From Bacteroidota bacterium (lineage in GTDB: Bacteria; Bacteroidota; Bacteroidia; Cytophagales; Cyclobacteriaceae), in assembly GCA_023431285.1 (NCBI GenBank), contig JAEYXN010000225.1:1-18804 (forward strand): 18,804 bases of DNA, written 5' to 3'. A program made the translations under genes and the position numbers. The notes under the pieces are model-generated. The model searched no databases, had not been told where the DNA came from, and saw only the letters and a list, made by a program, of their open reading frames with translations. Positions 1 through 8,800 of the stretch are shown piece by piece. Within the stretch, counting starts at the first letter, position 1. Each line of letters begins with the position of its first letter.

Positions 1-2433
1 GTGTACAATTTGTCGAAGGCTTTCCAGGTTTTGCATATCCATCTCCATCGACATCGACTGCTGGGCGCTCTCCATCTGCTGCTTCATCTCTTGCATTTTC
101 TGCAAGGACTTTTGCTGCGGACTCTTAGCTTTAGAAGGCTCACTGTTCTCCAGCTGTTCCTGACTCTCCTGCTGATCTTCCATTAAGTCATTCATTTCCT
201 CATCGTCCGGCACAACATCTTCGTTGTGCAATTCCTCACCCAGTTTTTCTAACTCCTTTAAATCAGACGCATTTTCTTCGACAGATTTGCGCAACTCCTC
301 CTGCTCCTTAGCCAGCTCTTTGCTCTCAATATTCAACTCCTCTTTCGACTGAGGTGAATTTTTGCGGGCGAGATCCTTCTCCAACTGTTGCGTCTTATTC
401 AGAATGTCTTCCTGTTTCCTGATCTGATCGTCAAATTTATTTATGGCCTGTTCGAGCTTGAAGTCATACTGTATTTGTTTGAATAACTCTAAAGCGCGCT
501 CAAGCTCCTTCTCCAGATTATCAGTGTTTTGATGAAGCTTATTAAGAAGCTTCTGAATGTCATTTAACTCGGCATTCTCCTTCAACAGCTTCTGCAGCTC
601 TTCGAATAACTTCTTCGTTTCCTCATCAAGCAATTCATCCATTAACTTCTGAAGCTGTTCTGCTTTTTCCTTTATGCGATCATCCTGTTCCGTAAAGGCG
701 TCCTTCTTTTGTTCCAGCAGGCGATTCTCCTCCTGTAACTTCTCTATAGCCTGATCAAGTGTTTTCTTCTGCTGAACAATGTCCTCCAGCATTTTCTTGT
801 CCTGCCAGTTCAGGTTTTGTTTACCTTTTATTTTCTGGCTTGCATCCTCGATCTGCTTATGTAATTCTTTGGCCTTTGAAACGCCTTCGTCAATTTTAGA
901 TTCGGTCTGCGCCTGCGACTTATTGATCTTAACCATTAAATCGGAGGCAGTGGGAATGGAAAAAGAGTAGAGTGCCGTTTTAGTCGCCTTCCGGCCGTTG
1001 ACGCCATCGTTATCCCAAACCTGAAGGAAGTACTCAAGCTTATAGCCGGGTCGCAAGGTCAGGGAGTCTACATTCCAATTGTAGAAAAAGTTTTGCTGAG
1101 CCTGGTTTCTCGTAATAGGTATGCGTATAGCCGCGGAGCTGACGACATCTCCCTGGTCGGAGGAAACGTTATACCTGAGCGTTAGCTCGGTCACTCCGTA
1201 GTCATCACCAATCGATCCGCCAAGTAGAACACGCTTGAAAAGGATGGAATCCTGAAGGCTGTTCATGTTAATACTGGGATGCTGGTCCTTTATTACATCA
1301 ACCTGATAGGTTATGCGTTCCTTGTTCAGGCTTCGGTCATTCTTTAGTCGAATCTCATATTGATCCGGCTGAGTAAAAAAACGCTTGAAGCTGAATGACT
1401 GGTTATTGGTTCGGGCCGCTTCCAATGCAGTGGAGTCGGACTTAAAATCAATAGTGACAAGATCGGTATGCCCGGTCTGCATTTTCCACGTCACAGTGGT
1501 GCCTTCCGGAATTTCCAGATTTCCCGCGTTAACGAGCGATTCGTTCCGTCTGTTAATATATCGGGGAAACTCGAGATCGATCCGGAACTGATTCAGTTCG
1601 GGACGGTTGAACACATGAATACGAAAATTTTGCGAGTAGAATCCCGCGGCTTCAATCTGAAGATCAATTGGTCTTTGCAGGCTCTCCCATGAGTAGTGGA
1701 ACTTGCCAACCCCGGACTTTTCCAGCTTCATCCGTCTGCCGCCAACAACTAAGAATGCATCTTCGGGAACCGCCTTGCCTTTAAGGGTTGCATTGAAAGT
1801 AAAATCCTCACCATAAAAAGCTGTCAGGGTTTTTTCATCAACGTCAAAGGAGAACGGCGCAGCAGGAGAGAACTCTTTATTGAACTGGATTATCCGAGCT
1901 GTGCTGTCGGTAAGGATACTGCGGTTAATGAAAAGTAAAGCAAGAATGATGACGATGGGGACGAGCAGAAACCTGGCATACTTTTGATTTGCCCGGATAT
2001 CGATGATGCTATCAAACGACAAGGGTTGGAACTCCCGCGACTTTTGAATGACACTCGCATACGCCAGTGTGTTCGATTTTGTTTCCCGGGAGAGCTGAAG
2101 GAAGTTAAGTAAGCGATCGTTCACGGCAGGCATCTTTCCGCCGATGATGCGAGCGCTTTGTTCGTCAGTCAATCCCCGCCGCGCGATCCACCATTCCACG
2201 GGCTCACGCAAAAAACGGTATGCACAATACGCTGCAACAATAAAGAATGAAGAGAATGTGACGAAACGTGCCCATGGCTCAAGCCAGAAATTATATTCGA
2301 GGACCGCAGCAAGAACAAAATACGTAAGTAGAATAAGGAGCGATAAGATCAGTCCGCGCAGGGAAAGGTCAAGATAATACCGGCGATTGAAGGACCGGAT
2401 CTTGTTGTGAATTTGCTCAACCTCTTGCCCCAT
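1..2433 (-). CDS. DUF4175-family membrane/coiled-coil protein, 3' end cut by the window edge
   Basis: Reading the minus strand from the ATG at 2431-2433 gives 811 codons without a stop, so the C-terminus lies outside the window. The N-terminus (MGQEVEQIHNKIRSFNRRYY) leads into hydrophobic segments at about residues 23-48 and 57-76 and a third near 147-165. A beta-rich, probably periplasmic part follows (about 170-485). From about residue 490 to the edge it is charged and Lys/Glu/Gln-rich with heptad-like patterning, a very long predicted coiled coil ending in a Met/Gln-rich stretch. This architecture matches the DUF4175 proteins common in Bacteroidota, usually about 1,100 residues; their function is unknown to me, though the topology suggests an envelope role. 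It starts 96 nt after the preceding minus-strand gene and may be co-transcribed with it. The coding call is secure; the family name comes from recall of architecture, not a search. Confidence 0.85.
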   Translation of the reverse strand, partial: MGQEVEQIHNKIRSFNRRYYLDLSLRGLILSLLILLTYFVLAAVLEYNFWLEPWARFVTFSSFFIVAAYCAYRFLREPVEWWIARRGLTDEQSARIIGGKMPAVNDRLLNFLQLSRETKSNTLAYASVIQKSREFQPLSFDSIIDIRANQKYARFLLVPIVIILALLFINRSILTDSTARIIQFNKEFSPAAPFSFDVDEKTLTAFYGEDFTFNATLKGKAVPEDAFLVVGGRRMKLEKSGVGKFHYSWESLQRPIDLQIEAAGFYSQNFRIHVFNRPELNQFRIDLEFPRYINRRNESLVNAGNLEIPEGTTVTWKMQTGHTDLVTIDFKSDSTALEAARTNNQSFSFKRFFTQPDQYEIRLKNDRSLNKERITYQVDVIKDQHPSINMNSLQDSILFKRVLLGGSIGDDYGVTELTLRYNVSSDQGDVVSSAAIRIPITRNQAQQNFFYNWNVDSLTLRPGYKLEYFLQVWDNDGVNGRKATKTALYSFSIPTASDLMVKINKSQAQTESKIDEGVSKAKELHKQIEDASQKIKGKQNLNWQDKKMLEDIVQQKKTLDQAIEKLQEENRLLEQKKDAFTEQDDRIKEKAEQLQKLMDELLDEETKKLFEELQKLLKENAELNDIQKLLNKLHQNTDNLEKELERALELFKQIQYDFKLEQAINKFDDQIRKQEDILNKTQQLEKDLARKNSPQSKEELNIESKELAKEQEELRKSVEENASDLKELEKLGEELHNEDVVPDDEEMNDLMEDQQESQEQLENSEPSKAKSPQQKSLQKMQEMKQQMESAQQSMSMEMDMQNLESLRQIVH

Positions 2434-2529
2434 AATTCAAAATATTAATCTCCCCTGATGATGAACGTAAACTAAAGATACATCGATACACTCATGATGG
2501 AAAGCATTTTCATGATGAACAAGGTCGAT

Positions 2530-2913
2530 TCAATTTTGATCGGTCTTCGGCGCAGGGGCTACCCAGTCGAACTCTTTCTCAAAATATTCTATAACATGCC
2601 ACTTGAGAAGCTTCTCTTGCTCCAAAAGATCAAAGTGCGGCAATTTCTTTACGAGACGCCAATGTGGCCATCCTTCCTTATCCAGTCCTTCCAGTTCGTA
2701 ATAGCCGGAAAAACTTAGTGCCTTGCAAATTCCTATATGCATTAAGTCTTGCTTTTCTTCCTTGCTAAATACCTGCTTGCCTTTTCCAAGCTCCTGCACG
2801 CCGATCAGAAATAACACCCCGTTGAGATCCTTTGGTTTCTTGCCAATAAGTTTTTCAACGTCGGCGACCAACGCTGCCCAGGTGCGTTCAAGCTCAAGAT
2901 CCTTTTTAAACAT
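2530..2913 (-). CDS. Small conserved-looking protein of unknown function, coupled to the AhpD-like gene
   Basis: A 127-residue soluble, charged protein (starts MFKKDLELERTW, ends PAPKTDQN) with no signal peptide or membrane segment. A longer reading from 2937 is possible, but the ATG at 2911-2913 is preceded at good spacing by GGAGGA, one of the few clear Shine-Dalgarno sequences here, so I chose it. Its start overlaps the stop of the upstream gene in the 8-nt string ATGTTTAA (2906-2913), implying translational coupling. I do not recognise a family. Aromatic- and Glu/Lys-rich helices (GYYELEGLDKEGWPHW, KWHVIEYFEKEF) suggest a small helical domain. The context suggests it works with the AhpD-like protein, but no function can be assigned. 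Confidence 0.8.
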   Translation of the reverse strand: MFKKDLELERTWAALVADVEKLIGKKPKDLNGVLFLIGVQELGKGKQVFSKEEKQDLMHIGICKALSFSGYYELEGLDKEGWPHWRLVKKLPHFDLLEQEKLLKWHVIEYFEKEFDWVAPAPKTDQN

Positions 2914-3247
2914 TTTGAAGTTCCTCCCAATATTCAAAAGCCCGACGAAGATGTGGTATCACTATCGTGCCGCCTATGATAGTGGCGACTCCCATTGCTT
3001 CATTCACCTCGGAGGTGGAAAAACCCAACTCATGGCATTTGCCCAAATGATATTTCACACAGTCGTCGCATCGAAGAACGAGTGAACAGGTAAGACCGAT
3101 AAGTTCTTTTGTCCGGACATCGAGGCTTCCCTCAGCGTACGCGTTCGTATCAAGGTTGAATAAGCGCTTTAATATCAGGCTTTCGGACGAGAGAATCTTT
3201 TCGTTCATCCGGGCTCTGTAGTTATTGAAATCGTCGACCAATCCCAT
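2906..3247 (-). CDS. AhpD-like carboxymuconolactone decarboxylase-family protein
   Basis: A 113-residue protein beginning at the ATG at 3245-3247. It carries the AhpD-type redox/active-site signature: Cys60-x-x-Cys63-x3-His67 (CDDCVKYH), preceded by Glu48 in TKELIGL, the usual position of the proton-relay glutamate. A Gly/Ile-rich helix follows (EAMGVATIIGGTIVIPHLRRAFEY). Length and layout fit single-domain members of the family (PF02627), which include peroxidase-reducing AhpD and many uncharacterised proteins. With both cysteines and the histidine present, a peroxide- or disulfide-linked activity is more likely than the original decarboxylase reaction, but the substrate cannot be read from sequence. 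The next gene overlaps its stop by 8 nt; the comF gene diverges from it across 97 nt. Confidence 0.88.
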   Translation of the reverse strand: MGLVDDFNNYRARMNEKILSSESLILKRLFNLDTNAYAEGSLDVRTKELIGLTCSLVLRCDDCVKYHLGKCHELGFSTSEVNEAMGVATIIGGTIVIPHLRRAFEYWEELQNV

Positions 3248-3344
3248 AGGGTAAAAAGTAAAATGTCTGGAAAATCGTTCCGTCTGGGTAAAGTAGAATC
3301 TGTTTCCCGATTTTACTAATTTCCCTTCAACGTTGTCTCAACTT

Positions 3345-4046
3345 ATGTCTTGTATCCGCTCCCAATTCGGCGACATCCTTGCCGATTTTGTTTCGCTCTT
3401 TTATCCAAACTACTGCCTTGGTTGCTCGGGTTCATTGGTGCGTGGAGAGAACCTCGTTTGTTCGGGTTGCATGCTTGAAATGGCTCAAACGAATTATCAT
3501 GAAGTTGCCGATAATCCGCTGAAACTCCGGCTTGCCAACCGTGTTCCGATCATCCATGCGCTCGCATTTTTTCGCTTCAATAAGACCGGACGGATACAAC
3601 ACCTTCTTCATGCTTTGAAATACAAAAATGAGCCAGAAGTCGGGGTCATGCTTGGAAGAGTCTATGGTCAGAAATTGAAAGAGAAACACTATTCATTTGA
3701 TCTGATCCTGCCGGTTCCGCTGCATGAATCGAGGCGCAGAAAACGAGGCTATAATCAAAGTGCAAAGTTTGCTGAAGGACTATCAACAACTTTGGAAGCT
3801 CCATTCTCGGATGATATAATGACACGGGTGGTCAAGACGGATACGCAGACGCGGAAATCGAAACTGGCAAGGTGGGAAAATGTAAGCGATGTATTTGCTT
3901 TGAAGGATAGGGCTAGCGTCAGAGACAAGCATATCCTTCTGGTTGACGATGTTGTTACAACGGGTGCGACATTGGAAGCTTGCGCACTCACTTTGACCGA
4001 CGGTGGATGCGACAGGATTAGTATAGCGAGTATCGCGGTGGCATAA
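3345..4046 (+). CDS. comF: ComF-family phosphoribosyltransferase-like protein
   Basis: A 233-residue protein from the ATG at 3345; a TTG four codons upstream (3333) is open but less likely. The N-terminus has the ComF zinc-ribbon pattern, Cys24-x-x-Cys27 and Cys39-x-x-Cys42. A motif typical of the family follows (LILPVPLHESRRRKRGYNQS), and near the C-terminus sits the type I phosphoribosyltransferase PRPP loop, VDDVVTTGAT at about 200-209. ComF proteins take part in DNA uptake during natural transformation in some species and are widely conserved elsewhere with a less clear role, so a competence function here is inference. The gene stands alone between divergent and convergent neighbours; no good ribosome site or promoter box was seen. 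A hairpin directly overlapping its stop serves mainly the opposite strand. Confidence 0.9.
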   Translation: MSCIRSQFGDILADFVSLFYPNYCLGCSGSLVRGENLVCSGCMLEMAQTNYHEVADNPLKLRLANRVPIIHALAFFRFNKTGRIQHLLHALKYKNEPEVGVMLGRVYGQKLKEKHYSFDLILPVPLHESRRRKRGYNQSAKFAEGLSTTLEAPFSDDIMTRVVKTDTQTRKSKLARWENVSDVFALKDRASVRDKHILLVDDVVTTGATLEACALTLTDGGCDRISIASIAVA

Positions 4047-4073
4047 AAAAAAACCCTGAAGAGATTCAGGGTT
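4044..4073 (-). terminator. Intrinsic terminator of gldJ, partly bidirectional
   Basis: A perfect 9-bp stem, AACCCTGAA (4052-4060) and TTCAGGGTT (4065-4073), encloses a 4-nt loop. Read on the minus strand the stem is followed by an uninterrupted run of T (plus-strand A-run 4044-4053), making a textbook rho-independent terminator 24 nt after the gldJ stop codon. The A-run coincides with the comF stop codon. On the plus strand the hairpin is followed only by CCTTTAT, so termination of comF would be weaker. Confidence 0.92.
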
Positions 4074-4096
4074 CCTTTATCACAAATTATTAGCGA

Positions 4097-5317
4097 TTAG
4101 TAGTTTGCCCCTGCGCGGATCATTGCGCAGCGGAAACCAATTGTTGCTGTTGCTGAATCTTCATCGAGGAAACGTCTTGTTCCTGGAGACATCCAATATG
4201 CTACATCTTTCCATGAACCGCCCTTATAAACGCGAGCACGATCAGTTACAAGAGATGTAAAGCTTCCAGGATTTTTCTCGAAGTCACTGTTATATCCGGC
4301 AGACGGATCAAGGAAACCATCGCGGCGGATAGGGTTAAGATCATCGAAATCCTGGTATGAAGTCGGACGATAAATATCCTGTACCCATTCACTTACGTTG
4401 CCGGCCATGTTGTAAAGTCCGTAATCGTTCGGAGGGAATTCATAGATATAAGAAGTAATGAGAGCACCGTCGTTGAGTCTTCCTGCGATACCAGCGTAGT
4501 CACCGCGACCGCGTTTGAAGTTAGCTAGCATAAAACCCATTTGTTTTCCATAAGGATTACGAACGGCGTGACCATCCCAGGGATAGATGCGCTGATGTGT
4601 TTGCATTTCTTCAAGCCATTGTGTTCCGATGAGTGCTTGTGCGGCGTATTCCCATTCTGCTTCGGTTGGGAGTCGGTACGCAGGTACTACGATACCGGAT
4701 TCCAGCGGGATGCGACCATCGCTCTCAGCGTATTCTTCACCAGCCTTTTCTGCAAGTTTGATATTAACAGCCCGGGTTCTCCAAACTGCATATTTGCTAG
4801 CCTGGCTCCAGCTCACGCCAACTACCGGGAAGTAGCGGAAACCAGGATAGCGGAGATAGTGATCAACGTAAGGATCGTTGAATGCCAGCTTTCCAACCCA
4901 AACAGTAGTGTCAGGAAGGGCAGCCTGATATGCTTCCTGCGAAGAGTCTTTCGCCAGGTAGTGGAGATATTCGATCCAGTGGATGTTAGCAATCTCTGTT
5001 TCGTCCATGTAAAATGAAGCAACAGAAACCGTTCTTTCGATGTTGTCTCTGTATGACATAACATCCTCTTCAAACGATCCCATCACGGCACGTCCCCCTT
5101 CGATGAAAACCATATTTGGTGCGGGAGGCTGGCCCTCGTAAGGGTTTACCATGAATCCGCCCTGGTCCTCATCGTTGTAATCAAGACCGGTTGCAGTACT
5201 TACTTGCCCTGGGTTTGACGCTGTAGGCTTACCTCCCTTGCCGCCAAAAAGTGAACAGGAGGTCAGGGCAACTGATCCGCCTATAACACACAAGAGAACC
5301 CTGAAAGAATACTTCAT
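4097..5317 (-). CDS. gldJ: Gliding-motility lipoprotein GldJ (SUMF1/FGE-fold)
   Basis: A 406-residue protein with a lipoprotein signal: charged start, hydrophobic core and lipobox LTSC with the acylated cysteine at residue 21. A low-complexity linker (22-60) leads to a formylglycine-generating-enzyme/SUMF1-like domain running to the C-terminus, with the hallmarks SFYMDETEIAN, YRLPTEAEWEYAA, GLYNMAGNVSEWVQD, VYKGGSW and IGFRCAM. Stretches ALPDTTVWVGKL, YFPVVGVSWSQA and LANFKRGRGDYAGIAG resemble GldJ more than its paralogue GldK, as far as I recall both. GldJ is an outer-membrane-associated lipoprotein needed for gliding and for stability of type IX secretion components in Flavobacterium johnsoniae, where it is longer (about 560 residues). 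The shorter form here lacks insertions within the domain. It is a single-gene unit with its own promoter candidate and strong terminator. Confidence 0.88.
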   Translation of the reverse strand: MKYSFRVLLCVIGGSVALTSCSLFGGKGGKPTASNPGQVSTATGLDYNDEDQGGFMVNPYEGQPPAPNMVFIEGGRAVMGSFEEDVMSYRDNIERTVSVASFYMDETEIANIHWIEYLHYLAKDSSQEAYQAALPDTTVWVGKLAFNDPYVDHYLRYPGFRYFPVVGVSWSQASKYAVWRTRAVNIKLAEKAGEEYAESDGRIPLESGIVVPAYRLPTEAEWEYAAQALIGTQWLEEMQTHQRIYPWDGHAVRNPYGKQMGFMLANFKRGRGDYAGIAGRLNDGALITSYIYEFPPNDYGLYNMAGNVSEWVQDIYRPTSYQDFDDLNPIRRDGFLDPSAGYNSDFEKNPGSFTSLVTDRARVYKGGSWKDVAYWMSPGTRRFLDEDSATATIGFRCAMIRAGANY

Positions 5318-5381
5318 TTTTGTTTTTGATTTTAACCGAAATGCTAATTAAGAAGATAATCGCATGTTTTCCAAGAGGTCG

Positions 5382-5414
5382 CAAGGTTATGGTCATTCTT
5401 TAATTAAAACCAAA
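5382..5414 (-). promoter_or_regulatory. Candidate Bacteroidota-type promoter for gldJ
   Basis: On the minus strand a TTTG (complement of 5411-5414) is followed after 21 nt by TAACCTTG (complement of 5382-5389), which matches the Bacteroidota -7 consensus TAnnTTTG at all but one defined position. The spacing is close to the published 19-21 nt. Transcription would start near 5375, giving a leader of roughly 60 nt before the gldJ ATG. The rest of the 275-nt gap to the next gene (5318-5592) shows only a short inverted repeat, AAACG-cgt-CGTTT at 5413-5425, which overlaps the TTTG box and could be an operator. Confidence 0.4.
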
Positions 5415-5592
5415 ACGCGTCGTTTGACCTGTTGGCGATGATGAGAAAACGCCTACTACCGGGTCTCTATTGTTTAAGGGAAAACATAATCCAGATTTGG
5501 GACTGGTGAGTAGTTGAAAACGGCCGCTGGAGGGCAAAAATCAACGTCAGGGTGGATGGCATGGTATTTCCAATATCGGCCGGACAAACCTA

Positions 5593-5862
5593 ATGGCTAT
5601 GTTTACGCTCGACGAATTCCGTGTGATGACTTTTGAAAAGAAGTGTGATGTGATCACTTTTTACGGAAATTACCTCCTCCAGAGATCCCTCGCTGACTGT
5701 AAGGTTTTTCTCTATTCTGCAGAAGGATTTTTTATTGAAGTATTCTATTCGCCCAAACACCAGAAAGTTCTAATGATCAACGCCTTCGAAAAGGCCATCG
5801 GTCTTGAGCCCTATCTTGACAAGATCTCACTGGAAGACTTAACTGTAGGCCCGGCCATCTGA
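5593..5862 (+). CDS. Small protein of unknown function overlapping the 3' end of mfd
   Basis: An 89-residue reading frame (MAMFTLDEFRVMTFEKKCDV, ending LEDLTVGPAI) with no signal peptide or membrane segment. A second ATG two codons downstream is equally possible. Its mixed alpha/beta pattern, with strands such as CKVFLYSAEGFFIEVFYS and KVLMINAF, looks like a small folded domain rather than noise. It occupies space not otherwise coding for its first 218 nt. I do not recognise the family. The last 52 nt lie antisense to the final codons of mfd, a tail-to-tail overlap with no room for a terminator between them. No ribosome site is evident, usual for this phylum. I take it as a real gene with moderate confidence. 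Confidence 0.6.
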   Translation: MAMFTLDEFRVMTFEKKCDVITFYGNYLLQRSLADCKVFLYSAEGFFIEVFYSPKHQKVLMINAFEKAIGLEPYLDKISLEDLTVGPAI

Positions 5863-8800
5863 GTTAACAGGTCGATCGCGGCATCAACGGTTGGAATGCT
5901 GTCGATGAGGAGCATCGCCTTTCCCTGGGAGTCTTTCATCTTGCAATTTCTCGGATGCTTCTGAACGAAGGCGAGCACTGACCCGAAGACTGGACTAGAG
6001 AAGTAGCTGTCTTTGTTGCTCACAAAATAAGCCCGTAGCTTTTCGTTCTTCAATACCAACTTTTCGAAACCAAGCCTTTCACCCAGCCAGCGAAGTCGTA
6101 CGGAGTTTATCAATTCATTTACTGACGGAGGAATCGGACCGAAGCGATCACGAATCTCTTCTGCAAACCTGGAAAGGCTCTCTTCATCCTTGATGTTATC
6201 CAATCGGGAGTAAAGCTGCAGGCGCTCCGTTACGCTGTTCACATACGTTTCAGGGATAAGGATCTCCAGGTCTGTTTCGATCACACAATCCTGAACGATA
6301 AGCGCAGCTTTCTTCGCAAGCTCCGGAGCAAACAGTTCTGCAAAATCAGTTTCTTTCAATTCCTGAATGGCGTCATCAAGAATCTTGTGGTAGGTATCGA
6401 AACCAAGATCGGTGATGAATCCGGTCTGTTCAGCGCCCAATAGATTTCCCGCACCACGTATATCAAGATCGCGCATCGCTACTTTAAAACCATCTCCAAG
6501 TTCGGAGAACTCTTCAAGAGCAGCCAATCTTTTTCGTGAATCAGAAGTCAGGACGGATGCCGGCGGTGTGAGAAGATAACAAAACGCTTTCTTATTTGAT
6601 CGTCCTACGCGGCCACGCATTTGGTGAAGATCGGACAAGCCAAACATGTGGGCCTGATTGATCATGATTGTGTTTGCGTTGGGAATATCGAGACCGGACT
6701 CGATGATGTTTGTTGAAACCAGGACATCGTACTCTCCATCGATGAACTTAACCATCACCTTCTCTAATTTATTCCCGTCCATCTGACCATGGGCAATGCC
6801 AATCCTGCAATCAGGTACAAGCCTGTAGATTACGTTAGCGATCTGCTCGATGTCACTGACGCGATTGTGCACAAAGAAAACCTGACCCCCACGACGCAGT
6901 TCGAAACTCACTGCATCTCTGACAATCTCTTCATTGAAAGTATGTAACTCCGTGGTTACGGGTTGACGGTTTGTCGGAGGAGTAGCGATGATGCTCAGAT
7001 CTCTCGCGCCCATGAGGGAGAAATGCAACGTTCTGGGTATTGGCGTTGCTGTAAGTGTGAGTACGTCAACATTCACTTTCAGTTCTTTAAGACGATCCTT
7101 GACTTTGACTCCGAACTTTTGTTCCTCGTCAATCACAAGAAGTCCCAGATCTTTAAACTCAACATCTTTGCTAACGATCCTGTGAGTTCCTACAAGAATA
7201 TTAATCTTACCTTCTTTAACCTCTTTTAAAATCTCCTTAATCTCTTTGTCGGATTTGAATCGCGAAACATAATCGATTGTAACAGGAAGATCACCCAGGC
7301 GTTCACTGAAGGTTCTGAAATGTTGCATCGCGAGGATCGTGGTAGGGACAAGCACAGCGACCTGTTTTCCCTCGGTGGCAGCCTTAAACGCTGCTCTGAT
7401 TGCCACTTCAGTTTTTCCGAAACCAACATCACCACAAACCAATCGATCCATAGGGTGAGGCTGCTCCATATCACGCTTCACATCTTCAGTTGCTTTCGCC
7501 TGATCAGGAGTATCTTCATAAAGAAATGAGGACTCCAGCTCGGCCTGAAGAAAACCATCTTTCGCGTAAGCAAAACCAGGAGCGGTCTTTCGTTTTGCGT
7601 AGAGCTCGATCAACTCCTTCGCGATGTCTTTTACGCGCTTCCGTACTTTTGATTTCTTGGTTTCCCATTCCTGAGAACCGAGTTTACTAATTACGGGAGG
7701 AGCGCCTTCCTTCCCGGAGTATTTCGAAATCTTGTGCAGAGAGTGAATGCTGACGTAAAGAAGATCATCGTCGCGGAACACGAGGCGGATGGCTTCCTGT
7801 TCATGACCATTCACGTCGCGCTTTTCTAGCCCGGCGAATTTTCCGATACCATAATCAATGTGCGTTACAAAATCGCCTGGCTGTAAAGTCTGCAACTCCC
7901 GTAATGTGAGTGCTTTTGATTTCGTGAATTTTTCTTTTGCGCGGTAGCGATGAAACCGTTCGAAGATCTGATGATCAGTGTAGCAGACGATCTTCATCTG
8001 ATGGTCTACAAATCCTGCGCGCAACGGAAACTCCAGAGGCTGGAACTTCAGGTTGACATTAATCTCATCAAAAATTCCTTTCAGTCTTTCGAGTTGCCGA
8101 GGCATGTCTGCAGCAATGAAATTATTCATGCCGCGGGTTTGATGCTCATACAAGTTTGTGCTCAGCAGATCAAAATTCTTATTAAATGAAGGCTGCGCCG
8201 AAGATTCGAAATTGAAATTTTCCGGAGAAAGAAGAACAGATCTGCTGCCGAATTCTATTCTCGTAAATGATTCGGTTTGGTGACTAAATTCTTCCGGGGA
8301 AGTGAAAAGCTTCTCAGGAGAAGAAGCCACCTGTGTGCCCGTGCCTTTCAGGATTTTATCATATGATGCGGTAACTTTTTCGAATGTCTTCTCCACCACA
8401 TCCGAGGTAAGTTGCACATCCCTGAACCAAAGTCTGGTATCATTCGAGATAAAATCAAGTAGCGATTGCCTTTCTTCCTTCGTAAGCTTTGTCTGAATAT
8501 TAGGAATGATATTCACCTGCTCCAGCGTCTCAACCGAAAGTTGCGAGCCTGGTTCGAAAGTACGGATGCTATCGACTTCATCACCGAAGAGTTCGATCCG
8601 ATAAGGCAATTCGTAGGCAAAGGAATATACATCTATAATCCCGCCACGAATAGCGAACTGACCCGCTTCATAAACAAAATCGGTTTTCTCGAAATCATAG
8701 TTATGAAGAAACTCTTCCAGAAAAGCCATATCCAGCTTAAGCCCCAGCTTAATGGAAAAAGTGTTAGAAGCCAGTGAACGTTTTGTGATTACTTTTTCAG

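Noticed and set aside
2457..2521. Repeated TGATGAAC and CATGATG strings in the gap before the DUF4175 gene
   Set aside because: The repeats are short, irregular and include an intrinsically palindromic core; there is no array or clear operator.
2723..3085. 120-codon plus-strand frame
   Set aside because: It is antisense to both the AhpD-like gene and its partner, which have clear motifs and coupled starts.
4541..5017. 158-codon plus-strand frame
   Set aside because: It lies wholly antisense to the well-supported gldJ coding sequence and its translation shows no domain; gldJ codon use explains it.
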